Shown in pieces: positions 15,178 to 24,095 of a DNA stretch of 64,000 nt. The DNA is taken from contig CAYNOT010000003.1 of the NCBI GenBank assembly GCA_964398945.1, forward strand, positions 1 to 64,000, read 5' to 3'. The DNA comes from JBGTGG01 sp964398945 (GTDB taxonomy: Bacteria > Bacteroidota > Bacteroidia > Cytophagales > Cyclobacteriaceae). The notes beneath the pieces were generated by a model. The model searched no databases, was not told the origin of the DNA, and was given only the letters and a program-made list of their open reading frames with translations. How positions within the stretch are numbered: the stretch's first letter is position 1; each line of letters starts with the position of its first letter. Made by a program: the position numbers and the translations under genes.

Positions 15178-16413
15178 CTAAGAAGGAACAACAATATTCT
15201 TCTTTAAACTTCTGCGTGCCAGGACAGCCGCAGTGAGCGTAAGGCATGCACCCAATACCATCGACACTTCCGGAAAATAAACCGGGGCATCCGCTGCGGT
15301 GAAAACCCGAAATAATCCCATCATCACCAACGGGCCCACAATCATCGTCACACTCATCAATCCCGTGAGTGCACCTTGCAACTCCCCTTGTTCATTCGCA
15401 GGAACCTGTGTGGAAATAATCCCTTGCAAGGCAGGGCCCGCAATGCTACCAAAACAATATACAATCGTAAAAGCAAACATCATGAAAGTCGTAGATGCCA
15501 ATGAGTACAAAACAAAACCCGTGGCACTTAAAAACAATCCTACATACACACTTCTCTCTTGCCCAAGTTTTGGGATAATAATCCGGATCAACCCACCTTG
15601 AATGATGGCAAACATAATCCCGACAAAAGTCAATGAGTATCCCACCATTGGCGCATCCCACTTTAGCTTCTCCATTGTGTAATACGACCAGTTGCTTTGC
15701 ACTGCATGTGCAGAAATATATACCAGTACAAGTGAAGCCACCATGCCCAGGATAACGGGATACCGTTTTAGATTACGCAACGAGCCTACAGGGTTTGCCC
15801 TTTTCCAATCAAACTTTCTCCGGTTTTCTTTGTTTAAAGATTCCGGTAAAATAAAAAACCCATACAACCAGTTCAGCAAACTAAATCCTGCGGCCACCAT
15901 AAAAGGAATACGTGCGCCATACGGTTCCAAAAAACCGCCAATGGAGGGGCCAATAATAAAACCCAATCCAAATGCAGCACCAATAATCCCAAAATTTTGT
16001 GCACGCGTTTGTGGTGTACTGATGTCGGCTATGTAAGCAGAAGCAGTCGTGAAACTTGCACCCATGACCCCCGCGATCATGCGACCGAGGAACAACCAGC
16101 CAAGTGTTGGTGCCCACGCCATAAATAAATAATCGATCCCAAATCCAAAGAGTGATGCCAACAACACCGGCCTCCTTCCAAACTGATCGCTGATGCCGCC
16201 AATAATTGGAGCACAAACAAATTGCATCATTGCATAAGCAAAGAGCATCAGCATCCCCCATTGTGAAGCTTCACTAATCGTACCGCCCGTCATCTCTGTA
16301 ATCAAGGTTGGCAATACTGGTATGATAATACCAAGGCCCGTAATATCAATAAGCAGTGTAATGAATATAAAACCGAGGGCAGGCTTCCTGGACATAATGG
16401 GGAGTTTAATCAA
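15178..16413 (-). CDS. Tet-type (DHA1) MFS efflux transporter
   Basis: A 411-residue, 12-segment major facilitator. Motif A is seen as GGISDQFGRRPVLLASLFGF (about 77-96), and GRMIAGVMGASFTTASAYIA (about 110-129) followed by DIS is typical of the TetA/TCR subfamily. It probably exports drugs or metabolites by proton antiport; tetracycline transport should not be assumed, since many chromosomal Bacteroidota copies lack it. No adjacent TetR regulator is present. Confidence 0.88.
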   Translation of the reverse strand: MIKLPIMSRKPALGFIFITLLIDITGLGIIIPVLPTLITEMTGGTISEASQWGMLMLFAYAMMQFVCAPIIGGISDQFGRRPVLLASLFGFGIDYLFMAWAPTLGWLFLGRMIAGVMGASFTTASAYIADISTPQTRAQNFGIIGAAFGLGFIIGPSIGGFLEPYGARIPFMVAAGFSLLNWLYGFFILPESLNKENRRKFDWKRANPVGSLRNLKRYPVILGMVASLVLVYISAHAVQSNWSYYTMEKLKWDAPMVGYSLTFVGIMFAIIQGGLIRIIIPKLGQERSVYVGLFLSATGFVLYSLASTTFMMFAFTIVYCFGSIAGPALQGIISTQVPANEQGELQGALTGLMSVTMIVGPLVMMGLFRVFTAADAPVYFPEVSMVLGACLTLTAAVLARRSLKKNIVVPS

Positions 16414-16449
16414 AAGTAAAGCAATAATTGCTAAATCAATCTTACCAAT

Positions 16450-17079
16450 TTACTTTTTATCAAGTGTGAGTGTCGTTCCTGTAGATTGCAATAAATTTAC
16501 TTTCTCAAAAAACAAATCCACCAAACTTTGTTTGAGCTGAAAATCCAATTCACATGCTTCGCCAAATTCCTGATGCAGGATAACAAGGTCAAAGTCTTTG
16601 ATCAGCCGTTGCACTTCAGTGGTGGACGTATACGGGTACTTTAATTTTCCATTTGCCATTAATTCCTTTCGGATGGTCTCCGCATTTTCAAGTGCTTCAT
16701 CAGCTGCTGTCCGGTAGGCCTGGATAAGGCCACTGATGCCAAGCTTCGTTCCACCGAAATAGCGGACCACTACCACGAGTACATCGGTTAAATCCCGCGA
16801 ACGGATTTGACCCAAAATCGGATCCCCGGCAGAATGGTTGGGTTCCCCATCGTCATTGGCGCGAAAACGGTTATTCCCTGGTCCCAACACCCAGGCATAA
16901 CAATGATGCCGCGCATCAAAGTATTTTTTCCGAAGTTTTTCAAGGTGTTCTTTTACCTCCTCCTCTGAACATACAGGAAAAGCAAACGCAAGAAACTTGC
17001 TTCCTTTTTCTTTAAAAAGGCCTTCTGATGAATCTTTTATGGTCCGAAAATAAAATACAGACATTGTTGTAACGCTCAC
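16450..17079 (-). CDS. YigZ/IMPACT family protein
   Basis: A 209-residue protein with the UPF0029 pattern: GSKFLAFAFPV, HHCYAWVLG, DDGEPNHSAGDPILGQI and DVLVVVVRYFGGTKLGISGL. A C-terminal DUF1949 ferredoxin-like domain follows (about 140-205). E. coli YigZ and eukaryotic IMPACT share this fold; the bacterial role is uncertain, possibly RNA or ribosome related. It lies 36 nt upstream of the MFS gene on the same strand. Confidence 0.9.
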   Translation of the reverse strand: MSVTTMSVFYFRTIKDSSEGLFKEKGSKFLAFAFPVCSEEEVKEHLEKLRKKYFDARHHCYAWVLGPGNNRFRANDDGEPNHSAGDPILGQIRSRDLTDVLVVVVRYFGGTKLGISGLIQAYRTAADEALENAETIRKELMANGKLKYPYTSTTEVQRLIKDFDLVILHQEFGEACELDFQLKQSLVDLFFEKVNLLQSTGTTLTLDKK

Positions 17080-17171
17080 TGATTTTTTATCGTCTTAATC
17101 ATGCAACCATTTGTTGTGAATCAAAGTCTCTAACAAAGGAAATCAATATCCGGTACTATAAATTATAAACC

Positions 17172-17984
17172 ATGAAAAAATCCATCCTCTTATTCCTATC
17201 GTTAATCATAGTCTCTACCTTCACCTTTGCACAAAAGAAAGAAACCCGAAATGTGGGTGAATTCTCCCGACTAGCCTATGGTGTTCCCGGAACGCTTTAC
17301 CTCACGCAAGGAAATGAAAACAGTGTAGTGATTGAGGCCGATGCAGAAACATTGAAAGATATATCAACAGAAGTACGTGGAAACAAATTGGTCATAAAGG
17401 ACAATAACAATTCCTGGCGGGGTTGGAGCAGCAGTAAGAAAGCAACAATCTATGTGACGATGAAAAACATTGATGGTATATCTGTATCCGGATCGGGTAA
17501 TTTAATTGCTAAAAATAAAATCAATGCAGCCGACCTCACGCTTAGTGTGAGCGGTTCGGGCGACCTTACGGCCGATATTGAAGTCCGGAATACATTGGAT
17601 GCCTCCGCATCCGGTTCGGGTGATATGATGATCCGCGGGATTTGCAAAAATTTTGACAGCAGTATAAGTGGCTCCGGTCGGATCAACGCAAAACTCAGGA
17701 TCAATGAAGATGCGAAAATGACAATATCGGGATCGGGAAAAATTGAAGCAGAAGGAACCTCGAAAAGTGTAACCGCCCGCATCAGCGGATCAGGAAGCGT
17801 ACGCGCAGCTGATTTGGAAACCGACAATTGCAAAGTGACCATTTCGGGTTCGGGTAGCGTTCAGATCAATGTTAAAACCGCATTGGATGCGAGCATCTCC
17901 GGAAGCGGAAGTGTTTCGTACCGTGGAAACCCCAGTTCTATCAATACTAACGCTTCGGGTAGCGGAAAAGTAAGAAAGATGTAA
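17172..17984 (+). CDS. exported GIN (DUF2807) beta-helix protein
   Basis: A 270-residue protein with a signal peptide (to FTFAQ, about residue 20), a DUF2807 head domain opening RNVGEFSRLAYGVPGTLYL, and at least eight short repeats centred on SGSG, one every 15-22 residues (for example SVSGSGNLIA, SVSGSGDLTA, SISGSGRINA). These are rungs of a right-handed beta-helix. GIN proteins are cell-envelope proteins of unknown ligand, common in Bacteroidota. The SGSG repeats create long open frames on the other strand, which are not genes. A palindrome that could end transcription lies 15 nt after the stop. Confidence 0.88.
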   Translation: MKKSILLFLSLIIVSTFTFAQKKETRNVGEFSRLAYGVPGTLYLTQGNENSVVIEADAETLKDISTEVRGNKLVIKDNNNSWRGWSSSKKATIYVTMKNIDGISVSGSGNLIAKNKINAADLTLSVSGSGDLTADIEVRNTLDASASGSGDMMIRGICKNFDSSISGSGRINAKLRINEDAKMTISGSGKIEAEGTSKSVTARISGSGSVRAADLETDNCKVTISGSGSVQINVKTALDASISGSGSVSYRGNPSSINTNASGSGKVRKM

Positions 17985-17998
17985 AATAAAAAGAAAAT

Positions 17999-18026
17999 GT
18001 AGGGCCGTATAATTATGCGGCCCTAC
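17999..18026. repeat. 28-bp palindrome, intergenic relative; possible terminator. Rest to 18269 empty
   Basis: GTAGGGCCG...CGGCCCTAC has the same length and end pattern (GTAG-GG-CG / CG-CC-CTAC) as the four copies in the hsd operon. It is followed by GTTTTGTATTTT, so it may also end transcription of the GIN gene. In the following 18027-18269 I see no gene. Confidence 0.7.
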
Positions 18027-18269
18027 GTTTTGTATTTTCTGCTGATTCGTAAAACATACCTAAGCTAAAATTTAAGGTATACCTTTTATGCCCAGGACTT
18101 ATTGTTCTAAAGTAGTGTTCAGTGGATGTGCGCTACATCGCTGGCATGTTTACAATTAGTTCGCAGTCGCACAATAAGCATATAAGCCTATATAGCATGC
18201 AAAAGAATCACTTTACAATGAGTAGACATCGTGATCTCTGGCGGTAGGGCATCTTTGCGAACTATCATT

Positions 18270-18944
18270 TTATATTTTTTTGTGGTCAATCAATCCTTGT
18301 ACAATCATGAATTGAGCAAGGCTATACGTAGCCATAATCCAAACACCGCTCATTTCAATCGGTGAATAAAATTTATTGATCGCCAAAAGGGAATCAGAAA
18401 CCATAAAAAAGAACGCACCGCCAAAAACCATCCAGAAACTTTTTGTTGTTGTTCCCCCATACCGATACATCGCTGCCAACACCATCGCCACCAACACGAT
18501 TGCATAAACAATTACCGGCAACTTCAAACCACCAAGCCCCGGATACAATACCGTTACCAATCCTGTGCCCAACAACATAATGGGAAAAGAAAACCGTATT
18601 TTCTGAACATTGTTCAACCCCAATCCTTCATCGGGAAAAAGATGTTGCCGGTACGCGATCAAATAAAAAATGTGTGCAATCAAAAAAGAAACCAATCCAA
18701 CAATAAAGAACATTCCATTCTGATCCTGAAGCATCAAGAACACATCTCCGGAAAAAGAGAAGATAATCGCCACCAACACCGCAGTACTAAAGGATACTTT
18801 TGATGTGTTCGTCAAATAATAACCGCCCAACGAAACCATCAACATCGGTTTGCTGGTCCAATGCAACCAGCCTTCCGGTAAAAACTGGGCAATGAGTTGA
18901 CTAACCGCAGCCAGTAAAAAAATAAAAAGCCATATTTTCTTCAT
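18270..18944 (-). CDS. YhhN/TMEM86-family membrane protein, putative lysoplasmalogenase
   Basis: A 224-residue protein with about seven or eight hydrophobic segments. The YhhN pattern shows in FSFSGDVFLMLQDQNGMFF, FLIAHIFYLIAYR and FFMVSDSLLAINKF, with conserved Asp residues within membrane helices. The animal member TMEM86B hydrolyses lysoplasmalogens; the same activity in bacteria is inferred. The start overlaps the stop of the MFS gene by 4 nt, forming an operon with it and prfB. Confidence 0.85.
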   Translation of the reverse strand: MKKIWLFIFLLAAVSQLIAQFLPEGWLHWTSKPMLMVSLGGYYLTNTSKVSFSTAVLVAIIFSFSGDVFLMLQDQNGMFFIVGLVSFLIAHIFYLIAYRQHLFPDEGLGLNNVQKIRFSFPIMLLGTGLVTVLYPGLGGLKLPVIVYAIVLVAMVLAAMYRYGGTTTKSFWMVFGGAFFFMVSDSLLAINKFYSPIEMSGVWIMATYSLAQFMIVQGLIDHKKI

Positions 18945-20113
18945 GGTGTTTTCCGTACTTGTAAAAAAATCAAAAACATGAAAGCGAGTGCAATAAAAGC
19001 GCCTGACATCATGAAGGTAGTGAAAAATCGAATCGGATCATTTGCATATATCCAACCTGAAAAAATCGCACCCAATCCAATTCCCAATTCCATGAAAATG
19101 TACAAGCTTGCCAACCCCTTTCCCCGCTTATTCGGATCACTTAAATCAGTAGCCCAGGCAAACAAGGTTGGTGATGTCATGCCATAGGCCACTCCATAGA
19201 ATGCAATACCAATCATTAAATGAATTGGCAATATTGCAATCCCTACAATGGTCATTCCAGTCATTCCGAAAAAAGTAGAAACAATCAATACCTCTTTTCT
19301 TCCAAAACGATCAGAGGCTTTTCCGGCAAGCAACCGAACTGCCAATGATGCAATGGTAAGAATGGTGAAGAGAAACCCTTTATTTTCAATCCCAACATAA
19401 TCACCAAAATCAGGGATCACGGTCAACACGGCTCCATAAGAATATGTAGTTAGCACCATAATGATGCACGGCAATAAAACGCGAGGCTCAAAAATTTCTG
19501 ACCTGCTTATTTTCAAATAAGAAAGCGTGAATCGTGTTTTTGTTTTTAATGTTTCTTTGATTCCAAAAAGAACTGAAATAGAAATCAATGCGAAAGCAGC
19601 AGAACAATAAAACATCACATCCAACGAAAAGCAGTTGGCAATGGGGCTACCAATCGCAGGCCCCAACGCCATGCCAATGCTTCCTGCTGTTCCCAGTAAA
19701 CCCATGGCCTCGCCCCTTTTGTTCGCAGGGATGATATCAGCAAGATATGCTGTCAAGCCAGTGGGCGTAAACCCGGTTGAAAATCCGTGTGCCAGGCGAA
19801 GCAGTAAGAATCCGGAAACAGAAGTAAGCAATGGATATAAAAAACTACAAATGATGCACACGATGGAACCGAACATCATGATCGGAACCCGACCAATCAA
19901 GTCGGCAAGTTTTCCACTAAAGGGCCTTGAGACTAAGGCGGACAATGTAAACAAGGAAATTATAAGGCCTTTGCGGTCCGCCCCACCTAAACTCGTGATA
20001 TAATCATTCAACTCGGGAATGATCATACTGAAGCTTGCAAAAAAGAACAAGGCACTTAAGCACACGAACCAAAATTGGGAGGTATAAACTTTGGATCGAG
20101 GTGGTTGGCTCAT
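18941..20113 (-). CDS. MFS transporter
   Basis: A 390-residue protein with 12 hydrophobic segments. Motif A is GKLADLIGRVPIMMFGSIVC, and a matching half-motif GKASDRFGRKEVLIV lies in the second half. LAHGFSTGFTPTGLTAYLAD is typical of DHA-type drug or metabolite exporters. The substrate is unknown. It overlaps prfB by 4 nt upstream and the YhhN gene by 4 nt downstream, so the three genes are probably cotranscribed. Confidence 0.88.
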   Translation of the reverse strand: MSQPPRSKVYTSQFWFVCLSALFFFASFSMIIPELNDYITSLGGADRKGLIISLFTLSALVSRPFSGKLADLIGRVPIMMFGSIVCIICSFLYPLLTSVSGFLLLRLAHGFSTGFTPTGLTAYLADIIPANKRGEAMGLLGTAGSIGMALGPAIGSPIANCFSLDVMFYCSAAFALISISVLFGIKETLKTKTRFTLSYLKISRSEIFEPRVLLPCIIMVLTTYSYGAVLTVIPDFGDYVGIENKGFLFTILTIASLAVRLLAGKASDRFGRKEVLIVSTFFGMTGMTIVGIAILPIHLMIGIAFYGVAYGMTSPTLFAWATDLSDPNKRGKGLASLYIFMELGIGLGAIFSGWIYANDPIRFFTTFMMSGAFIALAFMFLIFLQVRKTP

Positions 20114-21208
20114 CCCTTTGGCGCAACCTCCTGTGCACTCAAAAGGAATGCTTTAATGAAATCATCCAGGTCGCCATCCAATACATTTTGTGCATCGGTG
20201 CGTTCAACACCTGTGCGTGCATCCTTTACCAACTTGTACGGGTGCAGCACATAGTTCCGGATCTGCGAACCAAAATCGATACGCATTTTTCCCGCCTCCA
20301 CTTTATCACGCGCAGCATTTCGTTTTTCAATTTCCAATTGATGCAAACGGGACTTTAACATTTTCATCGCATGTTCCCGGTTGGCAAGCTGAGAGCGCTC
20401 GATCTGGCAAACAATAACGATTCCTGTTGGTTTGTGCGTAAGCTGGACTTTCGTTTCAACTTTATTTACATTTTGCCCTCCGGCCCCGCCTGATCGTGAA
20501 GTATGCAATTCAATATCTGCCGGGTTGATTTCGATCTTAATACTGTCATCCACTACCGGGTATACAAAAACAGAAGCAAAAGATGTATGCCTTCTTCCAT
20601 TCGAATCGAAAGGCGAAATGCGCACTAAGCGGTGAACGCCAATTTCTGATTTTAATTTTCCGTATGCAAAATCACCATCCAATTGCAAGGTTGCCGACTT
20701 GATACCTGCTACCTCGCCCGGTTGATAATTGAGCTGGGAAACCTTGAATCCATTTTGCTCCCCCCACATGATGTACATGCGGTTGAGCATCTCCGCCCAA
20801 TCATTGCTTTCTGTTCCCCCTGCACCCGGATTTATCTCGATGATGGCACCTAACGGATCTTCTTCGTTGCTCAACATTTTTTTGAACTCAAGCTCTTCTA
20901 CCGCTTTTTCGGCTTTTTTGAATTCGCGCTCCAGTTCTTCCTCGCCTACATCACCTGCTTCGTGGAATTCATTCAATACGTCCAGGTCTTCGATAGCTTT
21001 GTTTACGCTGTCGAATTCATCCGTCCAGATTTTTTTCTGTCGGATTACTTTCAGTAAGGCTTCGGCTTCTTTGGGATTATTCCAGAAATCGGCTTGTTGT
21101 GTTATGCGCTCCTCATCTTTTATTTCTACAATCTTACGATCGTAGTCAAAGATACCGCCTTAAGGCGGTTGCACGAGCTTTCAAATCTTTCAATTGTTCG
21201 GTCGTCAT
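20110..21208 (-). CDS. prfB: peptide chain release factor 2, with programmed +1 frameshift
   Basis: Releases finished peptides at UGA and UAA codons. Translation starts at the ATG 21206-21208, reads 20 codons (ending LRRYL) to an in-frame TGA at 21146-21148, and must shift +1 at CTT-T to continue as DYDRKIVEIK. Joined, the product has 365 residues, the usual RF2 length. The second frame holds the RF2 specificity tripeptide in VRISPFDSN and the catalytic GGQ in SGGAGGQNVNKV. The frameshift lets RF2 regulate its own synthesis: low RF2 slows termination at TGA and favours the shift. It is the first gene of an operon with the MFS and YhhN genes (4-nt overlap). Confidence 0.97.
21145..21168 (-). 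promoter_or_regulatory. prfB frameshift site with SD-like element inside a palindrome
   Basis: On the minus strand AGGCGG (21155-21160), then TAT, then the slippery CTT-TGA-C (21145-21151). Spacing equals the classical AGGGGG-TAT-CTT-TGA-C signal. The SD-like bases form the right arm of a perfect 14-bp inverted repeat, CCGCCTTAAGGCGG (21155-21168). Confidence 0.92.
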
Positions 21209-21225
21209 CGATAAAAAATTATGTG

Positions 21226-21233
21226 CAAATGTA
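21226..21233 (-). promoter_or_regulatory. putative -7 box of prfB
   Basis: The minus strand reads TACATTTG (TAnnTTTG), 17 nt before the prfB ATG. No clear -33 element is visible. Confidence 0.45.
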
Positions 21234-21375
21234 TTGATTAATTAGCGAATTGCTGATGAGTAGATTAGTAAATTAACAATAAAATACCAGGGATTACTGA
21301 TTTCCCTTCACAATCCAAAAACATTAAGTTATTTGCTGGAACGTCTCATTACATTTATCAGTATGCATGAAAGTA

Positions 21376-21903
21376 TTAATGGAGATAGGGGGAAATCGGT
21401 GGTGGATGTTGATAAAATAAGGAAGATTCATCGACCGAAAGCAATTTGTATTTGTAGCTGGTCTTGATGTATTTCTTTTTGATCAACATCATGGGCAAAC
21501 CGATTATGACAGTCCCCAATGAAAACCGGGCAACACCTTCATCAATACTTGGTTTTTCCCCATTCACGACCACCACGTTGAATTGGTCAATAAGGAACAA
21601 TCCGGTACCGGCTATCACCAGAATAGTCCCAATTTTATTGGTCGCAGTATTGCGATGAAAATAAACGCGTTCAATGTTTTCGAAGGGGATATTGGTGGTA
21701 TGCACAAAGACCGATGTGTCGCTGAGATTGTTGACATACGAATTGATAATCTGATCGTTGTCCTTTAATTTGATTCGGATATCATCGCCCGGTAAATACC
21801 GTTGAATCACCCGTTGACCTTTTAGCAAAACGAGTTGTCTTCGTTGGCCATAGCCAATAGAAGATATCATTAAAAAAAGAAATAGTAAGCCTTTGACTTT
21901 CAC
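21376..21903 (-). CDS. exported/membrane hypothetical protein
   Basis: A 175-residue protein with a signal peptide (MKVKGLLFLFLMISSIGYGQ). A polar domain follows with RYLPGDDIRIKLKDNDQIIN and NIPFENIERVYFHR, a small beta-rich unit. Two hydrophobic segments follow (IGTILVIAGTGLFLID and FSLGTVIIGLPMMLI), then a basic stretch. The layout matches a group of Bacteroidota envelope proteins without assigned function. It is monocistronic. Confidence 0.7.
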   Translation of the reverse strand: MKVKGLLFLFLMISSIGYGQRRQLVLLKGQRVIQRYLPGDDIRIKLKDNDQIINSYVNNLSDTSVFVHTTNIPFENIERVYFHRNTATNKIGTILVIAGTGLFLIDQFNVVVVNGEKPSIDEGVARFSLGTVIIGLPMMLIKKKYIKTSYKYKLLSVDESSLFYQHPPPISPYLH

Positions 21904-22056
21904 AGGATCGATTTGCTATGGCTAAATCTAAAAAGAAAACACGAACTCGAAGACGAATTTGAAAATTTCTAATTTGAAAATTTGCAGATGTCTGCTCTTC
22001 CAGCCTACAATTTCATCATGTTACCATGCTTTTCAAAAACCAAACCCAAAGCGGTT

Positions 22057-22333
22057 CGACCCCTACAGGGTCGGTTATCCATTGTGAATTCATCTTTCTA
22101 CAAACATTGAATCCCTACGGGATTTTTTGCATTCACCGGAACCCAATGCAACCCTGCTTTTAGAAACCGTAACAAGAAATTTATTTAGACCTTTCCGGGT
22201 CGGGTGTTTTGCTGTAAATTCATTTAATCCACATATTTAATCTCAAGTGGGTTTAGCTTCTCCTACGATGGACTCCAGAGGAGTCCAATGTTTATAGAAA
22301 TTGAATAAAAAAATGGACGACCCTGTAGGGTCG
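22057..22333. repeat. array of five different short palindromes (intergenic 21904-22364)
   Basis: This gene-free stretch of 461 nt holds CGACCCCTACAGGGTCG (22057-22073), AATCCCTACGGGATT (22110-22124), GACCTTTCCGGGTC (22188-22201), GGACTCCAGAGGAGTCC (22270-22286) and CGACCCTGTAGGGTCG (22318-22333). Stems differ but share size and a nearby ACATTGAA or CAATGTTTATAGAAATTGAA context. It looks like a REP/BIME-type cluster of the sort mobilised by RAYT transposases. Confidence 0.75.
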
Positions 22334-22364
22334 AACCTCAAAAACCCGGAATATGATTAATCAA

Positions 22365-23429
22365 TCACATCTTCACAACCCAATTAAACGCATCCTCATC
22401 AACACCTCTTTTTATCCCTTCCAACGCAGCATATACTTTGTTTGAAAATTCCCGCTTATCGATTGGTGGAAGGGTATAATTTTTTCCCTCATGACCAATC
22501 AATTCAATGTGGGCGATGGTCGCGGCTGTTCCTACCCCGAACGCTTCTTTCACTGTTCCTGTTTCCAACGCGGCAACTACTTCCTTGACAGAAACTTTTC
22601 TTTCTTCAACTTTCATTCCCCAACTTCTCGCCAAGGTCAAAACACTATCGCGGGTGATCCCTGCTAAAATCGAATCACTTAAAGCGGGTGTTATCAACGT
22701 ATCGCCAATCACAAACATGATGTTCATCGTACCCGACTCTTCTATGTATTCGTGATTTTTTCCATCCGTCCAGATAAGTTGATGGTACCCTTCTGCTTGT
22801 GCCAGCTTGGCCGGATAAATTGATCCTCCATAGTTTCCACCTGCTTTTGCGAAGCCTGTGCCTCCGGCTACCGCGCGTGTGTAGTGTGTTTCTATTTTCA
22901 CTTTCACCGGAGCTGAATAGTATGCACCAACAGGACAAAGAATGATCATAAACGTAAAGGATTCGGAAGGCTTGATGCCTACATATTCATCTGTTGAAAA
23001 TAAAAACGGACGAATGTACAGAGAGCCGCCTTCGGTTTTAGGAATCCACTCACGATCTAAGTCAATGAGGGTAATCAAGCCTTCCATAAATAATTCTTCA
23101 GGAACATTGGCCATCGCCATACGGTCTGCTGAAATATTCAAGCGCTTCAAATTATCAAGCGGGCGAAAGACCAATGCATTTCCCTGATCATTCGGATAGG
23201 CTTTCATCCCTTCAAAAATGGACGAGCCATAGTGAATAGCAGGGGTGGCGGGGCTTACACTAATTTTCCCATAAGGAATGATTCGCTGATTTCCCCATTC
23301 ACCATTTTTGTAATCGGCCATAAACATGTGGTCGGTAAATACTTTACCAAAGACGATGTTGTCGAAATCAACCTGGGAAAGTCGGGAAGTAGTTGCTTTT
23401 TGGATATCGATTTTTTGAAGGTCTACCAT
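22365..23429 (-). CDS. ilvE: branched-chain amino acid aminotransferase
   Basis: A 354-residue fold-type IV PLP enzyme, which interconverts leucine, isoleucine and valine with their 2-keto acids using glutamate. Motifs seen are HYGSSIFEGMKAYP, LYIRPFLFSTDEYVGIKPS, GGNYGGSIYPAKLAQAEGYH with the PLP lysine in PAKLAQ, and EYIEESGTMNIMFV. Length matches class II (mitochondrial-like) BCATs. It is cytoplasmic and monocistronic. Confidence 0.95.
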   Translation of the reverse strand: MVDLQKIDIQKATTSRLSQVDFDNIVFGKVFTDHMFMADYKNGEWGNQRIIPYGKISVSPATPAIHYGSSIFEGMKAYPNDQGNALVFRPLDNLKRLNISADRMAMANVPEELFMEGLITLIDLDREWIPKTEGGSLYIRPFLFSTDEYVGIKPSESFTFMIILCPVGAYYSAPVKVKIETHYTRAVAGGTGFAKAGGNYGGSIYPAKLAQAEGYHQLIWTDGKNHEYIEESGTMNIMFVIGDTLITPALSDSILAGITRDSVLTLARSWGMKVEERKVSVKEVVAALETGTVKEAFGVGTAATIAHIELIGHEGKNYTLPPIDKREFSNKVYAALEGIKRGVDEDAFNWVVKM

Positions 23430-23505
23430 AATCTGAATTATTAGACCCCAAAAATAACCATTATTCTAAAGACAGCTAACGATTGTTAGGTGAATTTGCG
23501 ATTTT

Positions 23506-24054
23506 TTACATCCGCGGTTTCCAGGGGGCCTCTGCAATTTTGAGCTCATTGCCCATTTTGCGTGAAAGCACAAAAAGATAGTCCGATAAGCGGTTTAAGT
23601 ATTGAATGACTAAACTATCCACAGATTCCTCACCACTTAGCTGAACAACAAGTCGCTCGGCACGCCTGCAAACGGTGCGCGCAACATGGCAAAACGAAAC
23701 AGCCTGATGGCCACCCGGAAGAACAAAGCTCTTCATGGGCTCCAATGTAGCTTCCATGGCATCAATTTCTTTTTCAAGATATTCAATATCAGAAGCTTCT
23801 AAGGAAGGGATTTTAACTTTTGAATTATCGGGGGCTGTTGCCAGGATGGATCCGGTAGTAAACAACCGGTCCTGGATTTCAATTAAAACACCGGTCCGAC
23901 TTGCATTTATTTCCTGATCGCGCAAAAGCCCGATCCATGAATTCAGCTCATCGACTGTTCCATAGGTATCAATGCGGATATCGCTTTTTGAAACACGCTT
24001 GCCTCCGAATAGTCCTGTTGTGCCCTGATCGCCTGTTTTTGTATAGATTTTCAT
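23506..24054 (-). CDS. cob(I)alamin adenosyltransferase, PduO/MMAB type
   Basis: A 182-residue enzyme that transfers adenosyl from ATP to cob(I)alamin, forming coenzyme B12. It opens MKIYTKTGDQGTTGLFGGKR, the ATP-binding start of the family, and has TYGTVDELNSWIGLL and the late motif HVARTVCRRAERLVV. It supplies B12-dependent enzymes such as methylmalonyl-CoA mutase, not encoded in this window. Confidence 0.95.
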   Translation of the reverse strand: MKIYTKTGDQGTTGLFGGKRVSKSDIRIDTYGTVDELNSWIGLLRDQEINASRTGVLIEIQDRLFTTGSILATAPDNSKVKIPSLEASDIEYLEKEIDAMEATLEPMKSFVLPGGHQAVSFCHVARTVCRRAERLVVQLSGEESVDSLVIQYLNRLSDYLFVLSRKMGNELKIAEAPWKPRM

Positions 24055-24095
24055 GGGTTAATTACTTTCATGAGCTAATTCACACTTGACACAAG

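Noticed and set aside
17450..17842. 130-codon open frame opposite the GIN gene
   Set aside because: It is the mirror of SGSG repeat codons on the plus strand and has no start signal or protein-like features.
21146..21148. Premature stop making prfB a pseudogene
   Set aside because: The TGA sits in the classical programmed frameshift context, and the joined product has normal RF2 length and motifs.
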